A stretch of DNA of 64,000 nucleotides from Clarireedia homoeocarpa (Eukaryota > Ascomycota > Leotiomycetes > Helotiales > Rutstroemiaceae), in contig LNKV01000022.1 of NCBI GenBank assembly GCA_001465935.1, positions 248,001 to 312,000 of the forward strand, in the 5' to 3' direction. Shown here piece after piece: positions 23,937 to 36,654 of this stretch. Made by a program: the position numbers and the translations under genes. The notes below the pieces were generated by a model. That model did not search any database. It was not told the origin of the DNA and saw nothing but the letters and a program-made list of their open reading frames with translations. Positions within the stretch are counted from its first letter, which is position 1, and every line of letters begins with the position of its first letter.

Positions 23937-25849
23937 CAATGCGACCAGTGCAAGTCCGAGTATTCTGCTGTCGCTGTCCAATGAATCAGGAGTCCATGTC
24001 ATTGGGCGAAATGAATGAAGCTCCATCTTGGGCATTTGTCGCCCTTGGCCATAATTTATTGACAATCTTCCTGTCCTTTCACCTCATTGGCGCACTTCTC
24101 CGACATTACTCTGGAAAGGTGTCAAAATTGCCTCGAAATGGCACAATTACTTGGTTTCCCCACAGCTTCTACACAAACCGTGCGTGTCCTCGCAAGAAAC
24201 AAGCCGATCGCTTTTTTTGCTTTTTTTTGCTCGTCACCTGCATAACTCTGTCCCCATACGTTTATGCAGCTAGTTGCTGGACATGGGATACATGCACAAA
24301 ATCCGACCAGTAAGTGACACAGACAGGCCGCGCTCTGGACTTAGCAGGGCGAGGGGCAAGAGGGCGAAATGCAGAGAGGCTGGACTCCGACTGTCGATGA
24401 ACAGCCTGTCCCCCAGACCTGAATAATGACTTGACTACGAAGTACTAGGGAGAGTAGAAGGGGGGACGCAACGCACCGCATCGCAGCTAACCAGGACAAC
24501 TAGGACAACCAGGACATCTCCGCGAGAGAAGGCCTCCATCATCAGTCATCAGTATCATCTCCAGCCTTCCAGCCATCCCGATTCAAATCCGCCTTCGCCA
24601 TTAGTCAAACGCCAAACGCCCCGGGAAAAAGAGATCATCTTACAATGCTGACATTATTACCGTACATCTCGCTCTACCCGGGGCGACTCAGTCCAATTAC
24701 CTTGCCGTCTTGCCTTGTACCACCTGGAGCATCGATTCGATGACCGACTCAACCTGCCAGATCTGTACGAAAGGGCTGTAGCTGCTACTTCGTACACGAG
24801 CACACGGACAAGACAAGCAGATCATCCACATTTGGATTTGCAGTTAGATGAACTGATTGATCCAGCCGAGCCAGCGTATCCGCCTACCACCCGCCTACCA
24901 CCCAACACCCTCAACCACCGAACGGCAACCCTGTCCTTTTGTCTCGATTTCATTACGGCATCTCTATTAATGTAGCTTTCAGGGGTTGAATAAGTCAAAC
25001 GGTGCTACGGTGTCCAGGTGCATTTGTGTGTCTTCCACAAAACCTTGGTTGGACCTTGGACCAGGCGTTCAATCAATCTCGATAATACTTACAACGTCTC
25101 CTCCCCCGCAAGCCGCCAGCAAGCAACGGAGCGATAAAATAAAATGAAATTATTCGAAACAAGCTTCAATATTCCCTTGCAAAGTATTCCCTCCTCGGCT
25201 CCGAGCCCAAAACTCAACAACGACCCTTAACTAATGTTCTTTTTTTTGTTTTTAATTTACATCACACATTATCAGTACCAATACCCGATGGATCGCTGGA
25301 ATGGATCTCGGGCTGAAAGGATTCGTGTTTGAATCTATCGAATCTCCTCTCTTTTTTCCCTCACTCCTGAGGCCTAAGTCCTGCCGGTCTGTCAGTGCAG
25401 CACAAAATCACATGTGGTCTATCATCTTTGGCTGTACAGTCTCCGTTCGTGATCCTCTCTCGTCTCTGTCCTGGGTATGTGTATGCGTTGTGTACCCATA
25501 ATCCATAATATCATCTTACTCTTACATTCTTCCTTCATTTCCCTTCCCCACAGTACAACCGCCCACGCAACCTCTCCCGGCTGTCCATCTTCCACGTAAC
25601 GGAAATGGTTCAGGTTCATTCTTAGAGCATGAAGGTAATGTATGTGAGGTTACAATACATACATACACCGACATACATGGCGACGACACCTCACAAGCCG
25701 ATTCGTACGCAGAAATGCATGTCAGATGAATGATATGGATGGTAGATAAGCTGTGGATGGAGTATAATTTTAAGTGCTATACCTACATACCGTTCATAGA
25801 CATGTAGTACAGTATTGTATAGTATAGCATACCGCATTGTAGATTGTAA

Positions 25850-25876
25850 GCAAAGCAAAGCAAAGCAAAGCAAAGC
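25850..25876. repeat. (caaag)n microsatellite
   Basis: Five perfect caaag units. Confidence 0.95.
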
Positions 25877-26627
25877 TGGCGACCAAACCCGCGCCGTCTT
25901 ACTTGCATCACATTGCATCTCTCAATCCATCAAATCTCCGTGTGCGTGTGCGTATATCCCGTGCTCCGTCTCACCTCCTTTTTTACTGCTCACTGGCGTT
26001 AAAGGATGTACAACGATCAGCAATCCACCACGATAATCTTTTTTTTTTTTCCATTCAGCTTGAGCATTATACAGCACTGTACAGTAGTACATCATCCTGC
26101 CATCCTTTGTACTAACTTACAGAGTGTCCCAACTTGACAGTTACAGCTACGGCTACAGATCAGAGGGTAAAGGATCATCAAGCTCAAACATCCCATCCCA
26201 TCCTCTCATTCCTTCCGTGCGTCTTGGTCATACTCAAAAGAATGATAAGAAAGAGATGGATGTAACTTGACCTGCTTACTTACCCGATCGCTTCATTGAA
26301 AAATGGAATTGAAAAATGAAATCATACCTAAGTTACCTAGTTGATTACGCAGTCCTGGCTGGCTGGCTGTAAGTTGATCGGATCGACAATGAAAATCATC
26401 CCCATCCCCCATCACCAACATCATCACCGTCACTATCACCATCACCAATCAATCACTAATCACCCGTTATTCCCTCCCATTCGCTACCACAATACGATTG
26501 ATTCCAATAAACACATCAGGAACCCTCCCAAAAAAAAAAAGGAAGAAAAGAAGAACGAATGGAACACTTTCCAAGCCTTCTCTCTTTCTCTCACATCCCA
26601 TGCCATCCCATCCGTATACGATCACAT

Positions 26628-26655
26628 CACAGCACAGCACAGCACAGCACAGCAC
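26628..26655. repeat. (cacag)n microsatellite
   Basis: Five perfect cacag units followed by cac. Confidence 0.95.
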
Positions 26656-26920
26656 ATCGCAGTACGTGAAAACAAAACCCTGTCGCTATCTCCGTCATTC
26701 CATTCCATCCCACCCCACTCCGCCCAGCCAGCCGTTGGATTCGAACAGCCAAACTAACGTACTTCCTCTGCCCTGGTATTATTGAAAAAATCCTTCTGGA
26801 ATCGTTCCCCGGGATACCGATAGAGGAGAGATAAAGTGGATATCCACTTTCCCATCACTTTACCTTATCTACCTCCCTACATGTGATGTGATATATGATC
26901 TTTTTGATATCTTGGCGGTG

Positions 26921-26945
26921 GGTTGGTTGGTTGGTTGGTTGTTGG
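26921..26945. repeat. (ggtt)n microsatellite
   Basis: About five ggtt units followed by a slightly altered gttgg. Confidence 0.9.
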
Positions 26946-28028
26946 TAAGGAATGACGACCTATCTATCTCATTTTGTTTTTGGTTTTACGAAAGCCTACG
27001 TACTGTACTGTATGTACGTAGCCTGCATTGGTATTTCCCGCTTTGGCATAGTACATTTATTTACACCAACATCAACAAAAGACCCGTTTATTATAGAGTC
27101 TCCTACAACCTCCAACCACGCCCAGTTCACAAACCATAAACCCATAAGATTCTGTAGCGCCAAAAGGGGAGAGGGAGGTAGGTCGGCCGGCCTACTCATC
27201 CATCAACCTTTTACGCAATTCTCGCGCGGCATTGCTTCGTTTGAGAATATGCATGGATTTATGTACTGGTATGTCACATTTTACAGTTACTATAGTTACA
27301 TCTACGGTGTCGATATTTGGGGGAAAGCCGCCGGCCGGAATAGAGACCGTCCACTGGCGTGGTATTTTGATACAGAGTAGCGGGTGGTGGTGTTGAGTGG
27401 AGGCAGGTAGGGCGGTAGAGGAGGCTGGGGAAGCGGCCCGGTTGTGTTTCGGTCGGTGGCGGTTGGTGGGTTCACAGGGAAGAGAGGTGTAGTCGGTATA
27501 TCGTGCGACGGTGTGGTTTTCTTGGTTGGTGTTGAGTGGTGAGGTTTAGATGGACGCATGGATATGGAGTGGAGGTCCGGCGGTAGAGGTAAGTAGGTGG
27601 TCGGGGAAGGGAAAGGGGAAGCGGACGCTTGATCGCCCGGTACAGTATGCATTCGCGGGTATGCGCTGGGTATTGATTTTTGATACTCTAAAGCTACTTG
27701 TAAGATTCTTTTCTTAGTTCTTGATCAAAGTAAGATCAATAAATACTATACAGCACATAACTTAGTCGAGTACTTCAAGATGGTACAGGAACAAGGTTCC
27801 CCACAATATCTCACTCTCTCCGTTCAATCATATACGGTGCAGCCGAGGATGGCTCCCAAACTAAAGAATATCCCATTTTCGGTCATGCACTACTACTGCT
27901 ACAGTATCTCAAATGAGTATGTGAAAGGATTGAAATAGGTGATTATTTCGAGTTTAGTCATCAATCCTAAGTTTTGGATCCTAAAACCCGTCCTGTCTTG
28001 TCTAGTATCTTCATTCCTGTGCCTTTCT

Positions 28029-28054
28029 ACATACATACATACATACATACATAC
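28029..28054. repeat. (cata)n microsatellite
   Basis: Six perfect cata units. Confidence 0.95.
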
Positions 28055-28577
28055 GGCATCGTAACATCCATCTCAGCCTCGCCGTATGTATCCAGGAATA
28101 ACCAACTGCTTCGCGCTCTGTGCAACTTAGCACATCTCAGATAGAACTTTAATTGACTTTATCGAAAGCATCCAGGACTCTGCTAGGACCCTGTGCTCAC
28201 TCAAATGGAGGGAGAACTGTGCCGTATCGGAAGGATTCCGGATGGCTTTCTTACCGGTCGTCGGTTATGTATGTATGTGTGGATGCGGGCGGGCAGACAG
28301 GATAAGCTATATTTAGACCCACTCTTACTATGTATGGAGGGAAGGCGATCATACCGTGCACCATCTATCTGTAAGCTTAGAGAGAAAGGCACGGTACTGC
28401 GCTGAGATGGGATGTCTTGTGCTGCTTTCGGGTTGTGGGGTTACTATCTTGGGGATTTGGGAAGAGAGACAAATGTGCTGGAGGTGAGGTTGCTGAAGGT
28501 AAGGTCGCCGGGATGGGATTAGATGGAATGGGAAGGCTTCAGATGGGACGAGAATAGTTTCTCACAGGAATAGTCAG

Positions 28578-29600
28578 TCAGTCTGTCTGTCCGTCTATCG
28601 CTCTATTCCCGGCAGGTTGATGCGCATGTGCATGTTTTTGCTCGTCTTCTAACTTCTCTATTTTCACTTTTGGTTGCTGGATTGAGAAGGAACGAAATTC
28701 GTCCCAGATCAGGTCATGGATGGATGCTACGTTCTTCACAATGTTCTGTAAATAGATTGGTTCTGGATCAGGACGGCAGGCGATTGCAACCATTGACCAG
28801 TCCGAGGCGGGAGAAGATGTTCTCATGGGATGATGAATAATTTTACTTCCTCGATTGATCGGAGACCATGTTACGGTGCAGCGCAAGTGACTGCTCAAAG
28901 GTGAATCTTCGGCCAGACGGCTTTTGACACGGAGATTCACGAGTTTGCGAGATATGCTCTACCTGACTCTTCAATCCAATACTTCGAAAGTCCTGGGACG
29001 GCGTAGATGTGGGTCAAAATATCGACTCAGCTTGAAAAATCTGATACCCGCTCTGACTTCTTTGTGCCTTCGTTGATTTCCATCATGTCTATTTTGTTTG
29101 GGATTACTTGTCCATCACACTGTCTCAGCATACTCGAGCCAAAACTGTACGTGAAGCTCTCCCCACAGCTGCCCAAAGCTGGGCTCTTCATGGTGGATCT
29201 CTCTTTGTTTCCATCAAGGGGATGCTTTCGTATCCTTCGGACCCGTCACAGCGGAATCTGAGTTTCAACGTCCCACACAATGAACTGCGTAAGATGGTTA
29301 TCCATAAGGGAACATCCCCGCGGCGTCTTGCCATATGTCCATGGTGGATTTATCATCTACTGGCCGCTTCCATTGCCCTTCCTCTGTCCCGTCCGAACCA
29401 GCTCATAAACAGTCTCCAGCACGCGTCGGCGTTTTCACTACGTGGTTGGTAGTTTGTGGAATCAAAGAAAACCCGCCAATCTATGTAGGTGGCCAAATCA
29501 GGCTTTCCTTCATTCTCCCGTCCACGATCACACTTGATCTTGGACTTCATCATTACAATTTTACTCCATCGAAGAGGTTCAGGCTCGAGTGACACTCAGC
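28578..29600 (-). other. Unresolved coding-like segment
   Basis: The minus strand holds two protein-like pieces: 28578..28940 (containing SDWSMVAIACRPDPEPIYLQ and SIHDLIWDEFRSFSIQQ) and 29353..29583 (containing WRVFFDSTNY and CWRLFMSWFGRDRGRAM). Between them the frame closes repeatedly. An acceptor-like site before AGC ATA TCT CGC at about 28962 could open the first piece. The plus strand also carries a coding-like frame at 29108..29452. I cannot connect these into one gene or choose the strand. A decayed gene, or a multi-exon gene with unusual junctions, are both possible. Confidence 0.3.
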
Positions 29601-32600
29601 TACGGGTCATCACTAGCAGGAGCGGATACAAATTATGATCGACAGGGCTACTGTCCAGAGGGTTACTGTGTACTGGGAACTCTTGCAATGACATTCCTCC
29701 AACGTTCTTCCTTGCCCTTGCGCCGATCTCCTTGGACGTAAAGTTTACAAGATACTTCAAGTAGAATCACACGTATCCATTCAACGACATTGTGATATAT
29801 CTTCCCCTTAATTAACGCCACCATCGCTAGCCGCGAGAATATTCCCAAAACCCAACTCAAACCCTCTGTCCACCTAACCTCCCTAGGCTCACCCTTGCTC
29901 TCGCTTGCCCCCCTTTTCTTCAGTTGTGGTACCCATCACATAACCAATATTCCCGACCGGCCCTACTGTACCAAGCCCTCTTTCCCATCTACCCTTTCTC
30001 TACCGCTGTAAAGGAGTTCTAGAATCTACCCCACCCGTCCTGCCCACTTTATCCACTTCCCCCACCCACCTATCGGCAAATGTGCCCAAAATTGCTGCCG
30101 AAAGCATGGCTTCCGCCACGAGCTTAACTTTTTAGCTTTGGTGTATGACGAATGCAGTGGCACTGGTTCGTATTTCAAGGGTGCGGTGCGTGCGCACGAG
30201 GAGCTTTTACTTTACCGCAGGCTAGCTTCGAGGAGGTAGCACAGCCAGCACCTATAGCTTGGCTGGGAAACAAACATCGTGATGGAAAAAGTTTATCGAA
30301 TTCTGTCGAATTTTGTCGAATTTTTGAGATGGTTTGAAACACATGCAAGCATAGAGATCGAATGCAGTCACACGAGATTTACTTTTTGCCTTGCGTATTT
30401 CTTCTAGCTTTCTTCGTAAAAAAGTTTATTGCAATATTCTTCTATCTTAGGGCACTCAATATATTGAGCGGCGTGTAGCGTAGACTAGGCTATGGGCTGT
30501 GCCGCTGGGGCCAATAAAATGTCATGAAAGGGGCTGTAGTAGGTTGTTATGGTTCCGTGTCAAAGTTATTAGCTGTGACGAAAGACAAGAACTATTCGAA
30601 ACGTACGAATGAAACATGGATGCCAAGATAACGAGAGGTTCGACTGTACCGTACGAGGATTGTCGATGAACTTAGCCTCGGGCGAAGGAAAGTGTATGTG
30701 TGTGAAAGACGATGTCACTTTGGGATAGGATAGATTGCGATACGACACGTGTAGTAGAACGAAACTAATGTGCGCTTGCACTCCGCGGAACATACGGGAT
30801 GGGCTGGATTGGTTGGATGATACTCGTAAGTTCTGGCCACGGGGAGACCTCATCGGGCTATGCGACATCGTGGTTTGGTCAACACAGACAAACTTTTCCC
30901 GTGTGCCTTTCTGACCACGAATCCTCGTGAAAGTTGGCGAGCACTGCGCTGGGTTGGTTTTTAGCCCCCAAACTAATGGTTACATGTTCAGGAAGCTTGA
31001 GATTGACTTTGCTGGAGGTACTCTTCACCGCATTTTCGTCGACGGACAAAGCGCACGCGAGGACGGACTGGCTATGATAGAAGATCCGCTGCGAGTTTTC
31101 AGGAGCAAAATGGAGGTAGGCAGTTGAGCCACTGCGTTCTCGCCTTGCGAGGACCGAGACTCTTTGCGACATGGAATATGCATCCGTTACTCATAGATGT
31201 GGATGTTCACTGGAAGGGGTTCAGCTTGATTGATGTAATGGATCATCTGACAGATTTAGAATAGTTGTCCAAGCGTAACAGTGTAGCGTTCCACTGTGAT
31301 GGAGCGACTGCCTGCGCTGTCATGAATCGCTGGTACGATTGATTGGGAAGGCTGCATCGTGAGAGATGAAGTGTTCTTGCAGCAAAGACAGATTGGTACG
31401 GAGTCGGTCTTGCGGGATTTATTTTCGATGTGGTAAAGGGGAGTGGGGTGCATGCAATTAGGGACATTTTGGCTATCGATAAGGACGCTCTGCTTGGCAT
31501 GGTGGATCGATGACTGCTCAGTGGGCTGCACATCTGCACGCTGTATCGTACTCGGTCAAGCGTCATGTAGGACACGACGTCCAAGGCTGCGTACATGTGT
31601 CTGCCGGAAAAACTGGGCGGCATATTTGGCCGTGGGCTTCTGTCTGCACTTTCTCTACATGGTCCTCTGCGACCTGGCAAGTCCCAGGCCCTACAGTGTG
31701 ATGGCTGGGCGACGGCATCCCGCACAGCTGCTGCGTGTTCCAAGGCTAATCGGCAGAACTGTTCGGCGCCCATGTCTATACCGCAGTTGGCCTGTACATT
31801 GCTGTAGGGGATCAGCGAATGGTCAGTTTGCTTGCGCTTCCGTCGCATCTCGAAAAAAGCAATTCGCAAACACAAACAAACGAACCCTGCTGAGAGCACA
31901 GTGCCGGGCAACAATGGAGGCAGGAGAAAGGCAGGAGAAAGGCAGGAAAAAGCAGAAAAAGGCAGATCGACGATAAGCTGACAGTCTCATATCCGATATG
32001 TGATGGGAACCGCACGATGTAACCACGTTTTCTTGCAGCCAACGCATGAAAACTTGTTTTTTCTTCTGGAAAAGAAACTCTTCTCGTGGGATGTTGCATG
32101 TCTTGCGCTTTTCGTCGGGTTCTTTTGATGGGAGGAGACATTTTATGGAGCTCGGGTCGTTCGCTCAATTGGAGGTGCATAGCAAGGGAGCCGCTCGCAT
32201 AAGTTTGAGAACATGTGATTTGAAATCACTGTGGTGTTCGAAAGGGAGCTTTTGTTATGTCAAACTGGAATTTGTTTCATAGTTGTCGTCCTCGTTGTCG
32301 CTTGTGTCTCTCGCCGCATTCGTGTTGATTGATATAAATCCTATTATTCATTTCGCGCGATGAAGCCATCGCGCTTGTTTCAAGGAGGTGTCCCGAAGTT
32401 GGGGGTAGTCTCCGGAACGAAGGACACATCATACAGTGTCATATATCTGGGGCCCTAAGCTCGAAGCCTCCGTCGCGTGGCAGAAAGCACTTGATCCTCA
32501 CGTGCGAGGGACATGCCCAATGAGGTACGATCGTCGTGTGTGGCCAACGAAATGTGACAAGATGCTGGAGGACTTGCTCGATCTATATATATTTCTCCTA

Positions 32601-33168
32601 TTAGTCTAATGTCAAGAATGGGAGACGTTTTCGAATCTTGAGACTCTTCATCCTCACATGATAGCGAAAAATTTCCTTAGTGAACCACAATCCGAAAGGG
32701 GAGCGAGCAAACTAGGAGATCATGAGGTCTTTGAGTAGAGCTTCGACTTTGGTGTCATAGAGTCGCCGGTCGTGATGGATTTTTTTGGCACGGTTATTTC
32801 CATAGCCATCCGCTTGATCGAAGTGGTCTAGCAACAAGTTGGTACCAAGAACCGTAGAAAACACACCGAGGTTTGAGAATCGTTAACTGAGTAACTGCAC
32901 AGCTCGATTCAACACAATCCTATGACACGTTTACTCCACTGTATCATTCATGTCTCTTACATGAAAATGGAATATTAAATCCTTACTCTGGTCTGTTTAT
33001 CTCGTGTATAGTCTTTCTACTTAGTTCTTACAATGAGAGGACTTACTTTGCAATTCTATTTTCAATTTAGCAGTTCATCTTTGGTTCATCGCACAAATAT
33101 GTCAATACGTCGCATATCTTATTCATATGCTTTAAATACGGCGTTGGATTCTCCTTGATTTTTGGAGC

Positions 33169-33207
33169 ATTCGAGGATTCGAGGATTCGAGGATTCGAGT
33201 ATTCGAG
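33169..33207. repeat. 8-bp minisatellite attcgagg, about 5 copies
   Basis: The unit attcgagg is repeated three times, then attcgagt and a partial attcgag. Confidence 0.95.
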
Positions 33208-33498
33208 TGTAAGTATTTGCAATTTCATTTACATCGTTTTTCATTTGCGCCAGCATTATCCTTAATGGCAAAATTAGAGACAGACACCTGACAATTGACA
33301 TAGCATCACATAATTAATCTTCGCAATTGCATTTCGGAGCTGGCTCTGAAAGTCTAGTTGGTAGCCCACCCAAAACTACCACATTGGTAACCCCATAATC
33401 TGAGAACGAGACATCTCACCACTTTCTGCTGTCTACTTGGCTATCAAGACTTTACTTTATACCAACAAACTTAACCACACAAAGTCTATCTCTCTACC

Positions 33499-34596
33499 AT
33501 GCCCCCAGTGGGAGTTAAGGAGGATCCTAAAGTCATCGCATGGGCACATCAAACGTACATCGACGAGCCATCCAACATCACTGAAGATCTCCCTCCCTTC
33601 GTGGCCACCTCCTTGGCTTCCACATGTGCGCGCCTGGTTCCATCACTCCAGCCCGCCCGTGGAGCCTCCGAGATAGCAACCTTCGAAATGCCATTCCGGA
33701 TGGTTTTCGGCTCCGACGAAGATGGCGATCACGTCAGTCTCATACGAGATCTGTTCGTTCCATGTATCCTAGCAGACAAAGGTGTATTAAGAATGCCTTT
33801 GAGGAATCTCACGGTGGACGAGGACACGGGAAATGAGCCAGGGCCCGTCTACATGTACACACCTCGGCAGGAGATCACGCATTTGTACAAATACTCTCCC
33901 AAGAACGGGATGGAGTGCATTTTGCTCCCGGAATACAAGCTTCTCCTTGCGCTGGTCCACTGCCGTACGACAATCAGTGATCACTACACGGAAACGGGGC
34001 TAGCAAAAGATATTCGGGACGGGATACGGCGGAATTGTCGTAGGAGATACACAAAATACGAATGGAGAACTATAGCGAATTATAAGAGAAAGGAGAAGCA
34101 GGATTGTTCTGCAAAGGATAGAAAGGCGGTCAAAAAGTTGGAGAAGTGGAAGTGGCCTGGGGATTCAAATAGTAGAAACAGAGTCGAAACCGTGGATCCG
34201 AGAGAGAACTATGTTGAGAGGAGCACAATGGCAGAGACGTCGGGGTCACAGGAAGAAGTACACGGTAGTACAAGCCGGGCAAACGAAGACGATGAGACGT
34301 CGGGGCCACAGGAAGAAGTACACGGTAGTACAAGCCGGGCAAACGAAGACGATGACGATGACGATGACGATGATCTGGGTATTGATTGGATAGGTCGAGA
34401 GTCACATGTTGAAAGCATATTGATCTTCAGGACCCAAGAACACGAGTTGGCCGAATTAAAAAACCGTAAGAGAACCCTGAAAGAAGCCCATCAGGTCCGC
34501 ACAGCTAATGAAGCGAAAAATAGGATCAGGAAACTGTCGGAGAAGATCATTTTTGGACAAACTATTAACGACCATAGTTACAACAATGCGACTTGA
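33499..34596 (+). CDS. Hypothetical acidic/coiled protein with internal 20-aa duplication
   Basis: Single-exon frame of 365 aa from ATG 33499 in good context (taccATGc). I do not recognise a family. Residues about 1-120 look globular (PFVATSLASTCARLVPSL, MPFRMVFGSDEDGDHVSLIR). Residues about 165-225 are strongly basic (RDGIRRNCRRRYTKYEWR). A 60-bp unit is duplicated at 34234-34293 and 34294-34353 with one substitution visible, giving two ETSGxQEEVHGSTSRANEDD blocks. A run of nine Asp (gacgat repeats) follows. The C-terminal 80 residues are charged and predicted helical (HELAELKNRKRTLKEAHQVR). The protein is probably intracellular; no signal peptide or membrane segment was seen. The 3' flank continues open in another frame without features. 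Confidence 0.6.
   Translation: MPPVGVKEDPKVIAWAHQTYIDEPSNITEDLPPFVATSLASTCARLVPSLQPARGASEIATFEMPFRMVFGSDEDGDHVSLIRDLFVPCILADKGVLRMPLRNLTVDEDTGNEPGPVYMYTPRQEITHLYKYSPKNGMECILLPEYKLLLALVHCRTTISDHYTETGLAKDIRDGIRRNCRRRYTKYEWRTIANYKRKEKQDCSAKDRKAVKKLEKWKWPGDSNSRNRVETVDPRENYVERSTMAETSGSQEEVHGSTSRANEDDETSGPQEEVHGSTSRANEDDDDDDDDDLGIDWIGRESHVESILIFRTQEHELAELKNRKRTLKEAHQVRTANEAKNRIRKLSEKIIFGQTINDHSYNNAT
34234..34353 (+). repeat. 60-bp tandem duplication inside a CDS
   Basis: Two in-frame 60-bp copies differ visibly only at ggt/ggc (34252/34312 region). A gac/gat microsatellite that codes for a poly-Asp run follows directly. Near-identity implies a recent, length-variable expansion. Confidence 0.9.
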
Positions 34597-35352
34597 TGAT
34601 GACGAGAGCACAGGGCAAGAAAAGTCACGGAGGTGTAGGTTTAAGAGAACGATGAATAGACTCCTTCGAAAGACAAGGATTCAATCGTCTTTAATTTAAA
34701 TGGGAAAACTAAGCGGAGATCAGGGCGAGGCTCAACTGGCACCTGCTTCAGCTGAGGATACAGAAAAGTCCCCGGAACTGTACAATGCAGCAAATACAGC
34801 GACTTGGAGTCTCTAAAGCTAAAGAGCAAGTCTAGGTAGATAAGGGCCTTATGACGGTTAGTAAAGGGGTTTGGATGGAGGCCAGGCGTTCAGGATAGGA
34901 CGGATAAAACGGCAATACCCCAGATGCCAGTAGCAATACTTGGAATAGACAGAGGGATATGTAAAAGGACACACAGAGGGGCATAGAGAAAGCGTTTGTT
35001 TCATTATAGAATATATATAATTCTTCAACTGCTTCAAAAATCTCAAATCCATGAAATAATGCACGCGATGACAGCGATGGCTTTGTACCGTACGAACAAA
35101 GATTATACACTCTAGGCACTGCATGAAGTAACCAGGCAGATACCTCAAGGGCTTCATAGAACGTTGCAGAACCATTTGAATTCGAAAGAGCCTAGATAAG
35201 ATCCGAGATCTAAGTGTAGACGTAGTGAATGAGTCCCAGAGGAGGTATCTTTGAGGACTGACGAGTTCTTACGACGCATGTCGAACTATTGAGTCGATAG
35301 CTCGAAAGTTGTACATCCCCCATGCGTATCTATCTAGGTGCGGATATGCTTA
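34597..35352. other. Intergenic, no supported gene
   Basis: Several minus-strand frames overlap (34641..34829, 34832..35119, 34858..35175). They are rich in Cys, Tyr and Ser and do not resemble known domains. Some may be 3' exons of the putative gene at 35353-35923, but I cannot join them with confidence. Confidence 0.4.
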
Positions 35353-35923
35353 TCATGGTACTGCCACATAGAGAGAGAAAAGTCTAGAATCCCGTCTACA
35401 ACGGCTGGAGGGACATACCTCAGTGGCATGCTCAAGATCATGCAGCCCCGCGACTGAATGCAGTTCATAAAAGAATTGAGAGGTGTGCAATAATCCTTTC
35501 CGAGTCATCACTACCAATGCGGACTCTAATGGAAGAGAAACCATAGAGCATATAGAAATGATGTGTGAATGGCGAGCCAAGGACTGAGTCTGAGGGTCAC
35601 TGGCGCAATGAGTCACATCCGAAGGAGGTGCTCCTCGATAGGCCGTCAAGACAGGAAGTAGCTCGCAGTTCAAAAAGGAAACATGTGCGAAATGGAACAA
35701 AGTTCTCTTCTTCAATCTCTTTCTGATATCATTGAATATGATAGGCTGGCATACGTTCGTTATGCTGTTAAGAGTCAGGTGCGGCTTGAACTAAATGTGG
35801 TAACTCTCGAGCGACGCGTATGATGCAATCCTGGGCCCTGATCATTTGGGAAAGTATTTCGCCCACTTGTTCAGTCATCTCATGCACCGGAACACAGCTC
35901 AGAGTCTCCTTGAGGCCGGCCAT
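35353..35923 (-). CDS. Putative short two-exon protein of unknown function
   Basis: Inferred minus-strand exons are 35805..35923 and 35353..35764 (176 aa). ATG 35923 has a strong context (taccATGGCC). A 40-nt intron (gttacc...ctgactcttaacag) joins ARD to ITNVCQP and restores one open frame. Without it the first frame stops after APDS. The product starts MAGLKETLSCVPVHEM and has a helical look (EQVGEILSQMIRAQDCIIRV), then a basic IRKRLKKR stretch and hydrophobic leucine-rich segments. No family was recognised. The short intron resembles in length the intron-like cores of the neighbouring 95-bp array. A donor gtatgt after HATE could add a second intron and alter the C-terminus. This may be a real gene or a relic. 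Confidence 0.35.
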
Positions 35924-36650
35924 GGTAAATCTTAGGTGGATATGAGGCTATCGTCTTCCACTATCAGCGAATATGCCTGGCTTGAGTCACTTTCTTATAT
36001 GGTCTGGTCACTAACTGTGAGAAGTGGTTGTGAAAGGATCGCAATACATGGATTATAATGAGTCAAGGTGTAAGCCATGGCTAACGACCCAATTCCTGTC
36101 GCAAGCGAACAACCTTCTAGGATCTACTTTTACACGTTCAAAGGTATGGAGAGCCTGAAAGAACTAGGGATAGGAGAAGAAGAAATGCAAGTCTTGGGGC
36201 TTTAACCTGCTGTTTGTGTGATGCGGATGGATTGTGACACAGCCCTTAAAGCCATTCTAGAAATATAAAGTCGAACAGCCATGATGGAACGTATTTCTCG
36301 TCGTAACATCCCTTCAGGCAGCCTCCTATGCGCTTACACATGGATCCAGCCAAGGCCATCGGGAAAATATGGCCTCCTCGGATGCAAAAACAGATGATGG
36401 GTAAGCGGGCAGAGCATAGAATAACTTTGAGAGACCGGGCTGATTTGTGGTCAGCTCGGCCCAGGTCATGACCGATACCTGAAAGCCACGGACAGGTACA
36501 ACCCAACAATGAACGCAGACAAATCGCACAAGTGAACAGGCAAGTCATGCTTGGGAACAACTGCTTCAATGGTGAAACGGTGAAGACAAATAAACGTACT
36601 GGACTAAACAACCGGAGAAGTCAAAATAGCCTGACCAAAGACGGATGAAT
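35924..36650. other. Intergenic, open minus-strand frames without features
   Basis: Two overlapping minus-strand frames (36246..36611 and 36326..36529) are Cys/Trp-rich. Neither has a family signal. They lie just beyond the end of the 95-bp repeat array and could belong to the same decayed transcription unit. Confidence 0.35.
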
Positions 36651-36654
36651 GCAA

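Larger units (their letters stand above)
21372..33498. other. About 12 kb with no confidently supported gene
   Basis: I translated the open frames on both strands and found none with a family signature. The longest (23777..24313 plus, 31243..31914 minus, 31443..31976 plus) overlap each other or lack features. Microsatellites are frequent: caaag at 25850, cacag at 26628, ttgg at 26921, tatac/atac at 28029 and an 8-bp unit at 33169. The segment 28570-29600 has coding-like fragments on both strands and is listed separately. The region next to 21372 may be a long leader and promoter for the Ran1-like kinase. Confidence 0.5.

Noticed and set aside
23777..24313. 178-codon plus-strand frame as a gene
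   Set aside because: Hydrophobic and Cys-rich by chance composition, starts in a low-complexity area, overlaps other frames and has no family signal.
31243..31976. Overlapping plus- and minus-strand frames of 177 and 223 codons
   Set aside because: They lie on opposite strands over the same DNA, with no recognisable domain or splice context for either.
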